A stretch of DNA of 64,000 nucleotides from Shimia marina (lineage in GTDB: Bacteria; Pseudomonadota; Alphaproteobacteria; Rhodobacterales; Rhodobacteraceae), in the NCBI RefSeq assembly GCF_001458175.1, contig NZ_CYPW01000006.1, positions 561,422 to 625,421 on the forward strand, in the 5' to 3' direction. The notes under the pieces are model-generated. The model was not told the DNA's origin and did not search any database. It saw only the letters and a list, made by a program, of their open reading frames with translations. The first letter of the stretch is position 1; the number at the start of each line of letters is the position of its first letter. The translations under genes were made by a program, and so were the position numbers. Positions 55,244 through 63,840 of the stretch are shown here, one piece after another.

Positions 55244-55722
55244 ACCATTGCCTTTCAACGTCTCCTGCAAGGGGTGGGGCGTGTCTCCAACTCAATTGGC
55301 CGCCGCTTCACAGCTTCGCTAATAAAATGTTAATGAAGATTTGGTGGCATTATGCAAGTCTGGAAACCCGGCGACAGGCCCCTGATGAGCGAGTTTCTGC
55401 GGATTAAATCTGCGCGCTATGAGTGTGTGCCCGTTGTCCGATCAGCGTCATCCGGCAACGGGGCCCGTACGGGCTGTTTTTACTTTTGAGGACATGAAAA
55501 TGCCACTGCCGCGATACCCCCGGGATACCGACGTGCAAAAAACGTGGTTAATCAGAGGTTGACTGGCGCGCAACACTTCGTCAGCATGGACACAACTCAA
55601 ACATGAGAAGGAGTGCAAAATGTTTCGTGGGATCTGGTTTTCATAACCACATCTGACTGCTGTGGCAGCCGGATGCGGCCTGTCATTTCATTTTGCACCT
55701 ATGACCTTTTTCAGGACTTTCC
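55244..55722. other. Long leader region of the ABC exporter gene
   Basis: About 480 bases with no full gene. Two tiny reading frames with ribosome sites are visible. One codes for 20-22 residues (ATG at 55494 or 55500, stop 55560-55562). The other codes for 8 residues (ATG 55620, stop 55646), preceded by an AAGGAG six bases upstream. Inverted repeats near 55432-55461 (CCCGTTG...CAACGGG) and 55647-55665 (CCACA...TGTGG) surround them. This could be a regulatory leader for the gene at 55723, or the 5' regions of the divergent genes; neither is demonstrated. Confidence 0.4.
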
Positions 55723-57564
55723 ATGTTCAAGTTTTTCGAGACCCTTGTTGACCCCTATTGCGACTATGATGAAGTCGACGCCCCGCCCACAAAGCTGTGG
55801 CCCTTCATGCGTGAATATGCGCGGCCCTTCCGCAAAGTCTTTGTAATTACGTCCATAATCTCTGTTGTCGTTGCCGCTGTTGAGATCGGTTTGATCGCCT
55901 ATATGGGGCGGATTGTGGATCTGTTGTCGGGGGATCCGGCGCAGGTCTGGGCCGATCATGCGGGCGAATTCATCGCTGTTGTGCTGTTTGTCTTGTTCCT
56001 GCGCCCTGCGCTTCAGGCGCTGGACGTTCTGTTGCTGAACAATACGGTGCTGCCAAACTTCGGCACGCTTATCCGCTGGCGCGCCCATAAACATGTTTTG
56101 CGTCAATCAGTTGGCTGGTTTGAGAATGACTTCGCGGGCCGTATTGCCAACCGTATCATGCAAACCCCTCCCGCAGCAGGTGAAGCGGTTTTTCAGGTGT
56201 TTGACGCCATCACCTTCTCCATCGCCTATGTGGTTGGCGCAGCGGTGCTTTTGGCGGATGCCGACCCGCGTTTGGTGCTGCCGATGCTGGGGTGGTTGCT
56301 GCTCTATGGAGGCCTTGTTCGATGGACGGTCAAACACGTGGGCCCGGCGTCCCAAAAATCCTCTGATGCCCGTTCCCAAGTGACCGGCCGCGTGGTGGAT
56401 GCCTATACAAATATTCATTCTGTAAAGCTCTTTGCGCACAACAAAAGAGAGCTGGAATACGCGAAAGAAGCCATTGAATATTCACGTGAAACTTTCCAGC
56501 AGGAGATGCGGATCTTCACGTTGATGGATGTGATGCTGGTGACGTTAAACGGCGTACTGATTGTCAGCGTGGTGGGCTGGTCAATCTGGCTGTGGATGCA
56601 AGGGCAGGCCAGCGTTGGTGTGGTCGCTGCCGCAACCGCACTGAGTTTGCGGCTCAACGCAATGACCGGTTGGATCATGTGGGCGCTGACGTCGTTCTTC
56701 CGTCAACTTGGCGTGGTTGCCGAAGGTATGGAGACCATTGCGCAACCGATTGATCTTGTTGATGAAAAATCCGCCAAACCGCTGGAGTTCCAATCCGGTG
56801 AAATCAAACTTGACGCACTGTCACACCACTATGGGCGCGGCAGCGGGGGCTTGGACAAGATCTCCCTCACCATTGCCCCGGGTGAAAAGGTGGGTTTGAT
56901 CGGGCGTTCTGGTGCCGGTAAATCCACATTGGTGAAATTGCTCTTGCGGTTCTACGATGCAGAAAGCGGTCGTATTTTGATTGATGATCAGGATGTTAGC
57001 CAGATCACACAGGATAGCTTGCGCGATGCCATCGGAATGGTGCAACAAGATAGCTCGCTGCTGCACCGCTCTGTTCGGGACAATCTGCTATACGGTCGGC
57101 CGGACGCCAGTGAAGAGGAAATGATCGCCGCCGCGCAAAAGGCGGAAGCGCATGATTTCATTCTGGATCTTGAAGATCCGCAGGGCCGCAAAGGTTATGA
57201 TGCCCACGTTGGGGAGCGCGGTGTGAAACTCTCCGGCGGTCAGCGTCAGCGGATCACTCTGGCACGAGTGATTCTCAAGGATGCGCCGATTCTGCTGCTT
57301 GACGAGGCCACCAGCGCGCTCGACAGTGAAGTAGAAGCCGCCATCCAAAGCACGCTTTATGGCATGATGGCTGGCAAAACCGTCATCGCCATTGCGCACC
57401 GCCTGTCAACAATTGCCGAGATGGATCGTATTTTGGTTTTAGATCAAGGGTATATCGTAGAGCAGGGCACACACGCCGAGCTTCTGGAACTGGGTGGCCA
57501 ATATGCCGGGTTCTGGGCACGGCAATCTGGTGGTTTCCTGAATGCTGATGAGGCTGCGGAGTAA
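55723..57564 (+). CDS. MsbA-like ABC exporter (TMD-NBD fusion)
   Basis: This is a 613-residue half-transporter. Residues about 20-320 contain six membrane helices of the ABC exporter type I fold. The NBD has LIGRSGAGKSTLVKLLL (Walker A), VQQDSSLLHRSV (Q-loop), VKLSGGQRQRITLARV (signature), ILLLDEATSALDSE (Walker B) and AHRLSTIAEMD (H-loop). It likely exports a lipid, glycolipid or drug as a homodimer. It lacks the N-terminal C39 or CLD domain of RTX exporters, and no HlyD-like partner is adjacent, so use by the RTX neighbours is not supported. The start at 55723 has AGGA six bases upstream. Confidence 0.9.
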   Translation: MFKFFETLVDPYCDYDEVDAPPTKLWPFMREYARPFRKVFVITSIISVVVAAVEIGLIAYMGRIVDLLSGDPAQVWADHAGEFIAVVLFVLFLRPALQALDVLLLNNTVLPNFGTLIRWRAHKHVLRQSVGWFENDFAGRIANRIMQTPPAAGEAVFQVFDAITFSIAYVVGAAVLLADADPRLVLPMLGWLLLYGGLVRWTVKHVGPASQKSSDARSQVTGRVVDAYTNIHSVKLFAHNKRELEYAKEAIEYSRETFQQEMRIFTLMDVMLVTLNGVLIVSVVGWSIWLWMQGQASVGVVAAATALSLRLNAMTGWIMWALTSFFRQLGVVAEGMETIAQPIDLVDEKSAKPLEFQSGEIKLDALSHHYGRGSGGLDKISLTIAPGEKVGLIGRSGAGKSTLVKLLLRFYDAESGRILIDDQDVSQITQDSLRDAIGMVQQDSSLLHRSVRDNLLYGRPDASEEEMIAAAQKAEAHDFILDLEDPQGRKGYDAHVGERGVKLSGGQRQRITLARVILKDAPILLLDEATSALDSEVEAAIQSTLYGMMAGKTVIAIAHRLSTIAEMDRILVLDQGYIVEQGTHAELLELGGQYAGFWARQSGGFLNADEAAE

Positions 57565-57612
57565 AGCCTGTCAGGGTTTGACCTCATGCCCCGCGCCCGC
57601 TAGGGGTCGGGC

Positions 57613-58827
57613 ATGAGCCAGATCACCATCCAGCGATTGGGCCTGCACGGCGATGGTATCGCCGACGGTCCACTCTATGCCCCGTTGACCCTCCCTACCG
57701 AAATCATCGAAGGGGAGGTTGAAGGCAACCGTTTGAAAAACATACGGATTGTCGAGCCTTCGGCGCATCGTGTCAAAGCGCCTTGCCGTCACTTTAAATC
57801 CTGCGGTGGATGCCAACTGCAACATGCTACAGATGGTTTTTTGGCAGACTGGAAGGTGGAGATTGTGCGTCAGGCGCTGGCCGCACAGGGTGTTGAGACA
57901 GACCTGAAACCGATCATCACTTCCCCGCCGCGCTCGCGACGGCGTGCGGTGCTTTCTGCCCGGCGGACCAAAAAAAGCGCATTGGTTGGATTTCATGCGC
58001 GTGCATCTGACATCATCGTTGATGTGCCAGATTGCCAGCTGTTGCACCCGGATCTGATGCCGGCTTTGGACATCGTCGCAGAGCTGTGCCAGATCGCAGG
58101 CTCGCGCAAGGGTGAAATCAGCGCCACGGTCAGCTTGTCGGAAACCGGACTTGATCTGGCTGTGCGGGGCGGTAAGCCACTGGAGGGCCCGCTTTTGGCA
58201 CGTCTCGCTCAGGAGACGGAACGCTTTGGTTTGGCGCGGCTTTCTTGGGATGGAGAAGTCATCGCCACACGGACGCCGCCCTATCAGAAGTTTGGGGACG
58301 CCCGTGTTGTCCCCCCTCCTGGCGCTTTCCTTCAGGCTACCAAAGACGGTGAAGCGGCGCTCTTGGCTGCTGTACAGGAGGCGATCACTGGCGGGAAGTC
58401 TGGGATCGATCTTTTCGCGGGATGCGGCACCTTCACTTTGCCCATGGCGCGCTATGCGCAGATGCATGGCATTGAGGGGGAAAAAACCATGGTGACGGCA
58501 CTTGATGCAGGCTGGCGTTCTGCGCAAGGGCTTAAGAAGGTCACGGCAGAAGCACGTGATCTCTTTCGAAATCCAGTGATTGCTGAGGATCTGCGATACG
58601 ACTTTGCGATCATTGATCCCCCTCGGGCTGGCGCTGAGGCGCAGATCGCGGAGTTGGCGCGCTCTAAGATTGCTGAAATTGCCTATGTGTCTTGCAATCC
58701 AGTGACGTTCGCACGCGATGCCGCCACGCTCATACATGCTGGATACGCTCTGGAGTGGGTGCAGACCGTGGATCAATTTCGCTGGTCGTCACATATTGAA
58801 CTGGCATCAAGGTTTGTTCGGAATTAA
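57613..58827 (+). CDS. RlmD/TrmA-type 23S rRNA uracil-5 methyltransferase
   Basis: This is a 404-residue class I SAM-dependent RNA methyltransferase. An N-terminal TRAM-like part precedes the [4Fe-4S] Cys set CRHFKSCGGCQLQHA. The SAM-binding motif is GIDLFAGCGTFTLPMARYA, the D-P-P-R-A-G block (IIDPPRAGAEAQI) follows, and VSCNPVTFARDA contains the catalytic Cys. It should methylate a specific uridine (RlmC/RlmD/TrmA family), but the target cannot be told from sequence. AGGGG precedes the ATG at 57613. The gap to the exporter gene is 48 bp. Confidence 0.9.
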   Translation: MSQITIQRLGLHGDGIADGPLYAPLTLPTEIIEGEVEGNRLKNIRIVEPSAHRVKAPCRHFKSCGGCQLQHATDGFLADWKVEIVRQALAAQGVETDLKPIITSPPRSRRRAVLSARRTKKSALVGFHARASDIIVDVPDCQLLHPDLMPALDIVAELCQIAGSRKGEISATVSLSETGLDLAVRGGKPLEGPLLARLAQETERFGLARLSWDGEVIATRTPPYQKFGDARVVPPPGAFLQATKDGEAALLAAVQEAITGGKSGIDLFAGCGTFTLPMARYAQMHGIEGEKTMVTALDAGWRSAQGLKKVTAEARDLFRNPVIAEDLRYDFAIIDPPRAGAEAQIAELARSKIAEIAYVSCNPVTFARDAATLIHAGYALEWVQTVDQFRWSSHIELASRFVRN

Positions 58828-58918
58828 AGCGCATCACACAGCCGTGAAAGACACGGTGCGTGCAGGTCTGATAGGCTACGCGCAGAGGCAGTAAAAACTT
58901 ACACCAAGGAATCACGGA

Positions 58919-59413
58919 ATGCGTTGGTTTTCCGCATTTTTGATCGCCGTTATGGCGTTCACGCTGGCATCATGCTCCAGCAAATTCATCACATATAATG
59001 GTCCAGAAGTGACGCGCGTTGCAGTCTTCAAGGAAGACCGCAAGATGTATTTGCTGCACCATAAAAAGGTGTTGAAATCCTATGATGTTGATTTGGGTTT
59101 TGCACCGCTTGGACATAAGCAGGTCGAGGGGGACGGCCGGACACCTGAGGGCGACTATTTCATTGACCGTCGCAACCCCAACAGCAAGTTTTACCTATCG
59201 ATTGGGATTTCCTATCCCAATGCCGCAGACCGGGCCTATGCGGCAGCCATCGGCCAATCTCCGGGCGGTGATATCTTCATCCACGGCCGCCCAAAGGCGT
59301 TTCAGAACGGCAAGGACGACTGGACAGCCGGCTGTATCGCTGTGACGGACAAAGAAATGCGCGAGATTTACGCCATGGTCAAAATCGGCACAGTGATCTC
59401 AATCTACCCTTAA
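58919..59413 (+). CDS. L,D-transpeptidase (YkuD) lipoprotein
   Basis: This is a 164-residue lipoprotein. MRWFSAFLIAVMAFTLASC is a signal with lipobox LASC, so Cys19 should be lipidated. The catalytic region is DIFIHGRPKAF... and DWTAGCIAVTDKEM, the H-G and G-C-I of the YkuD fold with the active Cys. DGRTPEGDYFIDRRNPNSKF is the usual preceding stretch. It should cross-link or tether peptidoglycan stem peptides in the periplasm. The ATG at 58919 follows AAGGAA. Its stop overlaps that of the convergent CAP-domain gene by 4 bp. Confidence 0.88.
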   Translation: MRWFSAFLIAVMAFTLASCSSKFITYNGPEVTRVAVFKEDRKMYLLHHKKVLKSYDVDLGFAPLGHKQVEGDGRTPEGDYFIDRRNPNSKFYLSIGISYPNAADRAYAAAIGQSPGGDIFIHGRPKAFQNGKDDWTAGCIAVTDKEMREIYAMVKIGTVISIYP

Positions 59414-59937
59414 AACTGGGCCAACTGGACGTTAGATTGTGTGCCAATTTGACGTCCCATTACCAGCGTCCACCAAATTTTGCCGTTGTCTTCTTGAAAC
59501 CAGGCAAACCCCATATCTTGAGCCTCTGGGTCGAGGATCACGGCGCGGGTATCGCTTTGTTCCATCCATGCTGCCAGCGTTTCGACTTCTGTTTCATATG
59601 TTTCGCTGATGGTTTCGCCTGTCAAAATACCAGTGTAGCCAACGCGGGCCACACGATCGAGCGGAGACGAGCCATCAGATCCAAAGTGCCATGGCCTGTT
59701 TTGCAAAGACATGTCACGGGCATGTGTTGCGGCGGCAGCGTTCAGCTGCGCATTCAATTCAACGGTTTGGGCGCCTGAGGCCTGACGAAGGGCATTGATG
59801 GAATCCAGTACGCGAAACTGAACGCGCGCAGTGCTGCTTGAAGAGATTTTATACTGTTTAGCGCCCGACGCACCGCCACCTGGGCCACAGGCCACCAAAC
59901 CAAGAGTTGCCACCAGCAAAAGAGCAATTGCACGCAT
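59410..59937 (-). CDS. CAP (SCP/PR1) domain lipoprotein
   Basis: This is a 175-residue lipoprotein starting at the ATG at 59937, which gives the signal MRAIALLLVATLGLVAC with lipobox LVAC; 26 upstream open codons are not used. Residues about 50-165 form a CAP domain: LNAAAATHARDMSLQNRPWH, FGSDGSSPLDRVARVGYTG and GETISETYETEVETLAAWM, ending with the WWTLVMG strand. CAP proteins bind sterols, lipids or cell-wall polymers; the function here is unknown. It lies between two L,D-transpeptidase genes, suggesting an envelope role. Confidence 0.85.
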   Translation of the reverse strand: MRAIALLLVATLGLVACGPGGGASGAKQYKISSSSTARVQFRVLDSINALRQASGAQTVELNAQLNAAAATHARDMSLQNRPWHFGSDGSSPLDRVARVGYTGILTGETISETYETEVETLAAWMEQSDTRAVILDPEAQDMGFAWFQEDNGKIWWTLVMGRQIGTQSNVQLAQF

Positions 59938-60100
59938 TTGAATACTGTCCCACCTTTTTGTTGGCTCACTCCTACCCGTCCGACGTTGCCATGAAAACCC
60001 ACATCGATGTGACATATGTCTAATGAGCGGGGATTGGTTTGCGACTGCGGCATTCCCGCAATATGATGGTGTTGCCTGTTAGATTTGGTTGCTGGAGAGA

Positions 60101-60700
60101 ATGATGATGGTGAAACGGTCCAAGACCTTAGGCCGCCGAGCCTTTTTGGCGAGCGGCGCAGCTTTTTTGAGTGCGCCTGCACTTGCACAAACGGAATCTG
60201 ACACCACAGAGCTAGAAGGTGATCTGGATGAGCGCGTGGTGCGTAATATTTCCAGCTTCCGATCCTTGGACTGGGCGCCCTATTTTGACAATCTCAACAA
60301 CGGTGCGGTCCTTGTGGACGTGACGTCGCGCGCGCTGCATTTTTGGTCAGAAGATGAGGCAATCTACAAACTCTACCCGACTTCCGTGCCGTTGACGGAG
60401 GATTTGACACGTTTGGGCAGAACGGAGGTCGTGCGAAAAGTGGAAGGTCCTAGTTGGCGTCCGACACCTTCAATGAAAGAGCGCAATCCGGAATGGCCTG
60501 ATTTTGTCGGGCCTGGTCCTGATAACCCGTTGGGAACACACGCGCTTTATTTGAGTTGGACCTATTACCGAATTCACGGGACGCATGACACTCGCAAGAT
60601 TGGTCGACGGTCGTCAAATGGCTGCATTGGTTTGTACAATGAACACATTGCGGAGTTGTTTTCATTGACAAAAGTTGGCACGCAAGTGTTGCTTATTTGA
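60101..60700 (+). CDS. L,D-transpeptidase (YkuD) with Tat-type signal
   Basis: This is a 199-residue protein; three consecutive ATGs (60101, 60104, 60107) follow GGAGAGA, and 60104 has the best spacing. TLGRRAFLASGAAFLSAPALA is a twin-arginine-like export signal ending at ALAQ. The catalytic block is YYRIHGTHDTRKIGRRSS followed by NGCIGL, containing His and Cys of the YkuD active site. GPGPDNPLGTHALYLSW is the preceding signature. It belongs to a different subgroup from the 58919 lipoprotein. It should form 3-3 cross-links or attach proteins to peptidoglycan. Confidence 0.9.
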   Translation: MMMVKRSKTLGRRAFLASGAAFLSAPALAQTESDTTELEGDLDERVVRNISSFRSLDWAPYFDNLNNGAVLVDVTSRALHFWSEDEAIYKLYPTSVPLTEDLTRLGRTEVVRKVEGPSWRPTPSMKERNPEWPDFVGPGPDNPLGTHALYLSWTYYRIHGTHDTRKIGRRSSNGCIGLYNEHIAELFSLTKVGTQVLLI

Positions 60701-60847
60701 CGACATTTTGGCTTCGTTAGATATCAAATAATAATCTTAGCTTTGCAATTGCAGAGATTTACTGTTTAGACGTGGACTACGAGGTAAGTCTTGGGTGCTT
60801 GTCATCGCCCTCATTGTAATGGTGGCAAGCGAATTCTGGAGGATACT

Positions 60848-61027
60848 ATGAAGAAACTCGTTCTCGCTGCTGCTCTGACTGCTGCCGCTTCCACTGCATT
60901 TGCTGGCGGCCTGGCCGATCCAGTTGTTGAACCTGTTGTTATCGAAGAAGCCGCTGGCAGCTCCGGTAATGACGTTTGGATTCCGCTGTTGCTGTTGGTC
61001 GTTGTTGCTGCTGCAGCTGCAGGCTGA
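60848..61027 (+). CDS. Tiny secreted or membrane protein (59 aa)
   Basis: This is a 59-residue protein with a clear start: GGAGG six bases upstream of the ATG at 60848. MKKLVLAAALTAAASTAFAGG is a Sec signal peptide, probably cleaved after AFA. The mature 40 residues contain an acidic loop (DPVVEPVVIEEAAG) and a C-terminal hydrophobic helix (WIPLLLLVVVAAAAA). A strong terminator follows. I do not recognise the family; a small envelope protein is the only safe statement. Confidence 0.75.
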   Translation: MKKLVLAAALTAAASTAFAGGLADPVVEPVVIEEAAGSSGNDVWIPLLLLVVVAAAAAG

Positions 61028-61048
61028 TACATACAGCACTTGAATTGC

Positions 61049-61082
61049 AAAAAGGCGGGGTTATCCCCGCCTTTTTGTTTTT
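61049..61082. terminator. Strong intrinsic terminator, probably bidirectional
   Basis: AAAAAGGCGGGG, a TTAT loop, and CCCCGCCTTTTT form a perfect 12-bp stem with a long T-run continuing to 61082. It lies 22 bp after the stop of the 59-residue gene and about 80 bp beyond the stop of hemH, so it can serve both. Confidence 0.92.
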
Positions 61083-61162
61083 TGTTAGGTAGCCTGATCT
61101 CGAAAGTGTCTTGTGCAGGAGGTTGACCCCTGCGCAAGAGAGTCTTTGTTACGCGGTTGGAA

Positions 61163-62242
61163 TTATTTGATCCAGCCGCCCATGTTTTCGTCAATGATAT
61201 TACAGAGCGCCTCGATGTGCAGGGCATCATCGTTGAGGCAGGGAATATACAAAAAGTCTTCCCCGCCGGCTTCTTCAAAGCTCTCTTTGATCTCTTCGTT
61301 GATTTCTTCCAACGTTTCGATGCAGTCGGCTGAGAAGGCAGGTGCAATCACGGCAATACTCTTTTTGCCATCTTCCTCAGCCAGGCGGGCCACTTCATCC
61401 ACAGTGTAGGGGCGCAGCCAATCTTCGGGGCCAAATTGTGATTGGAACGTGGTGCAAAGATCCGTGTCTTTCCAGCCGAGGCGCTCTTTGAGCAACCGCG
61501 TCGTTTTCTGACACTGACAGTGGTACGGGTCTCCCTCCATCAGGTAACGCTTGGGCATGCCGTGGTAAGAGACCACCAGAAGTTCCGGCTTTTTCTCCTG
61601 CGCTGCGTAGGCGCGCTCCACAGATTGCGCCAGCGCTTCAACATAGGCCGGATGGTCGAAATATGCCGGTACGGTGCGTGCTGCGGGCTGCCACTTCTCT
61701 TTCATCAGGGCCCGGAAAAACTGATCATTCGCGGTTGCTGATGTGGCGCCTGCATATTGCGGGTAAAGCGGGAAGAACACGATCCGTTCACAGCCTGCTT
61801 CGACCATCTCGCGCACTTTGGACTCTGTGGAAGGGTTGCCGTACCGCATGCAGAAATCAACCATCACCTGGTCCCCATGACGGTCCTGCATAGTTTCTGC
61901 GATTTTGGCTGTCTGATCTTTTGTGATCACCATGAGTGGGCTTTCGCCGCGCTCCTTGTCCCAAATCGATTCATAGGCTTTCCCGCTGGAAAAGGGTCGC
62001 TTTGTCAAAATGATCAGTTGCAGCAGAGGCTGCCACTTCCAAGATGGGTAGTCGATCACCCGTTTGTCAGAGAGAAACTCGTTCAGATATCGGCGCATAG
62101 GCCAATAGCTGTAGTCGTCAGGCGTACCAAGGTTGGCGAGCAAGATACCGGTCTTGCCGCGCGCAACTTTGGGGTGATCCGCTGGGGCATGAGCCGGGCA
62201 TGTGGCGTGAGACATTGGGTTGGTCCGATTCGAATTGGTCAC
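61163..62242 (-). CDS. hemH: Ferrochelatase
   Basis: This 359-residue ferrochelatase inserts Fe2+ into protoporphyrin IX, the last heme step. GILLANLGTPDDYSYWPMRRY is the N-terminal signature, LLVVSYHGMPKRYLMEGDPY carries the catalytic His, and FSADCIETLEEI the Glu. YGNPSTESKVREM and FFPLYPQYAGATSA complete the pattern. The GTG at 62242 overlaps the stop of the methyltransferase gene (GTGA); an ATG at 62215 is an alternative. Neither has a strong ribosome site, so translation may be coupled. Confidence 0.95.
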   Translation of the reverse strand: MTNSNRTNPMSHATCPAHAPADHPKVARGKTGILLANLGTPDDYSYWPMRRYLNEFLSDKRVIDYPSWKWQPLLQLIILTKRPFSSGKAYESIWDKERGESPLMVITKDQTAKIAETMQDRHGDQVMVDFCMRYGNPSTESKVREMVEAGCERIVFFPLYPQYAGATSATANDQFFRALMKEKWQPAARTVPAYFDHPAYVEALAQSVERAYAAQEKKPELLVVSYHGMPKRYLMEGDPYHCQCQKTTRLLKERLGWKDTDLCTTFQSQFGPEDWLRPYTVDEVARLAEEDGKKSIAVIAPAFSADCIETLEEINEEIKESFEEAGGEDFLYIPCLNDDALHIEALCNIIDENMGGWIK

Positions 62243-63057
62243 TTAGGAAGTTTGATTTCAGGGGCACCGAGTGCATCTGCAAGACGGCTTGTGGCGGATC
62301 CGGGGCGCAGCGGCTGTTGCTGGCTGGCATCAGGGCTCCAGCCGGTGAGATAAATCATCTCAAAGGTTGCAGGGATACGACCGTTTTCCATGAAGCTATC
62401 TACGTAGATTTCGCTGGCGCGGATCATGATTGCGCGACGTGTTGGGCTTTTTAGCCGCGCATGTAGGGCATTGTTTTCCCCCATCATGCGCAAGTCTTTC
62501 ATGAGTGCCCAGGGCGTTTCATATGTCACCTTGAGAGGTACGGCATCGGCAACAGGCAAGGCCAGTCCTGCGCGCTGCAGCAAAGCCCCCATATCTCGAA
62601 TTTCTGCCATTGGGGCGATGCGCGGTGACAAGCCTCCGGTGATTTCCACCTCTGCCTGCGCCAGAGAGGCGCGCAATTCATGGAGTGTTTGGCCGCCAAA
62701 AGCCACGGCGAGGAAAAATCCATCACTGATCAGTGCACGGTGGCATTGGATCACTTGGCCCACAGGATCATCTGCCCAGTGCAAGCCCAAGGCGTGGATG
62801 ACAAGGTCGTATGATGTTTCCTTCAGATCTAGTGTGTTGGTGTCCGGCACGCACAGGGCCTCGGGGAAGGCGTCTCCCCAAACCGTTGGAAAGCCGGACA
62901 CGATGGCGGACTTTGTAAAGGTTCTATTAACCAGATTTAAGCGATGCTGAATTTCATCAATTGCAGCCTCGTGCAGAAACATACCTGCGGTCAAATCCGC
63001 CCGCGCACGGTTGCGTTCCAAGGACTTTCGATCTGTGAGTTTAGGGGTGTTCTGCAT
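62239..63057 (-). CDS. BioC/NDUFAF5-like SAM-dependent methyltransferase
   Basis: About 272 residues from the ATG at 63057 (the frame is open to 63093). MQNTPKLTDRKSLERNRARA starts a protein resembling bacterial homologues of mitochondrial NDUFAF5 and of BioC. SYDLVIHALGLHWADDPVGQ and GFFLAVAFGGQTLHELRASL are the shared motifs. The usual glycine-rich SAM-binding motif I is replaced by SAIVSGFPTVWGDAF, which suggests altered or lost cofactor binding. Its target is unknown. It runs divergently from comF with about 18 bp between the starts. Confidence 0.75.
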   Translation of the reverse strand: MQNTPKLTDRKSLERNRARADLTAGMFLHEAAIDEIQHRLNLVNRTFTKSAIVSGFPTVWGDAFPEALCVPDTNTLDLKETSYDLVIHALGLHWADDPVGQVIQCHRALISDGFFLAVAFGGQTLHELRASLAQAEVEITGGLSPRIAPMAEIRDMGALLQRAGLALPVADAVPLKVTYETPWALMKDLRMMGENNALHARLKSPTRRAIMIRASEIYVDSFMENGRIPATFEMIYLTGWSPDASQQQPLRPGSATSRLADALGAPEIKLPK

Positions 63058-63075
63058 GTTGCGGACAATAGGCAT

Positions 63076-63804
63076 GTGACGGCCAAGTTTCAAACTGCCT
63101 TGAGGCTTTTGTTCCCGCCGCGTTGTGTCGCATGCGGAGCGCTGGTTGAAAGCGATTTTGCCCTTTGTGCAGGCTGTTGGCGGGAGGTGACATTTCTCGG
63201 TGGGGATGTGTGCGATGCCTGTGGCGCACCGGTGATTGATGGTGCTTCGGAGATGTCTCCATTGTGCGACAGCTGTCTTTATGATCGTCCGCCTTGGTCA
63301 AAAGGTCGGGCTGCATTCTTGTATGGTGGCGTGGGGCGCAGTCTGGTTCTCGCTCTGAAGCATGGAGATCGCACAGATATCGTGCGGCCCGCTGCCAAGT
63401 GGCTGGCAGGCGCTGCTCAGCCGCTTTTGAAGCCCAATACGCTTGTGGCGCCGGTGCCTTTGCACCGATGGCGTTATTTGCGGCGGCGGTATAATCAAGC
63501 AGCGCTTGTGGCGGAGGCAATGGCTCGGAATCTCTCGCTGCCGTATTGTCCTGATCTGCTGCTACGTGTCAGAGGCTTGGGCAGTTTGGAAGGGTTGGGA
63601 GCCGCCGCGCGCAGGCAAAAGCTATCCGGGGCCATCTGTGCCAATCCGAAACATGCTGAAATGCTACACAAAGCCTCGGTTTTGTTGGTGGATGATGTTT
63701 TGACCACGGGGGCGACGTTGAAAGCGGCAACCGAGGCTTGCCTCAATGCAAATGCCAAAGATGTGTGTGTTGCCACGCTGGCACGCGTTGCAAAGGACAC
63801 CTAA
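63076..63804 (+). CDS. comF: ComF family phosphoribosyltransferase-like protein
   Basis: About 242 residues from the GTG at 63076; the frame is open upstream to 62944 but overlaps the methyltransferase gene. The N-terminus has two zinc-ribbon Cys pairs (CVACGAL, CAGCW, CDACGAP, CDSCLY). The C-terminus has the phosphoribosyltransferase loop ASVLLVDDVLTTGATLKAA and APVPLHRWRYLRRRYNQA. ComF proteins act in DNA uptake in naturally transformable bacteria; the role in Rhodobacteraceae is not clear. A GrxC gene follows 36 bp later, a frequent alphaproteobacterial neighbour. Confidence 0.88.
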   Translation: MTAKFQTALRLLFPPRCVACGALVESDFALCAGCWREVTFLGGDVCDACGAPVIDGASEMSPLCDSCLYDRPPWSKGRAAFLYGGVGRSLVLALKHGDRTDIVRPAAKWLAGAAQPLLKPNTLVAPVPLHRWRYLRRRYNQAALVAEAMARNLSLPYCPDLLLRVRGLGSLEGLGAAARRQKLSGAICANPKHAEMLHKASVLLVDDVLTTGATLKAATEACLNANAKDVCVATLARVAKDT

Positions 63805-63840
63805 ATGGCAGACAACGAAGCAAAGCACAAAGGATCTGAG

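Noticed and set aside
55613..55846. A 77-codon frame overlapping the start of the ABC exporter
   Set aside because: It has no spacing between AAGGAG and its GTG start, a Cys/Ser-rich product, and runs into the exporter gene in another frame.
55723..57564. The ABC exporter as type I secretion ATPase for the RTX proteins
   Set aside because: It lacks an N-terminal C39-like domain and has no adjacent membrane-fusion protein or TolC gene. Motifs fit an MsbA-like exporter.
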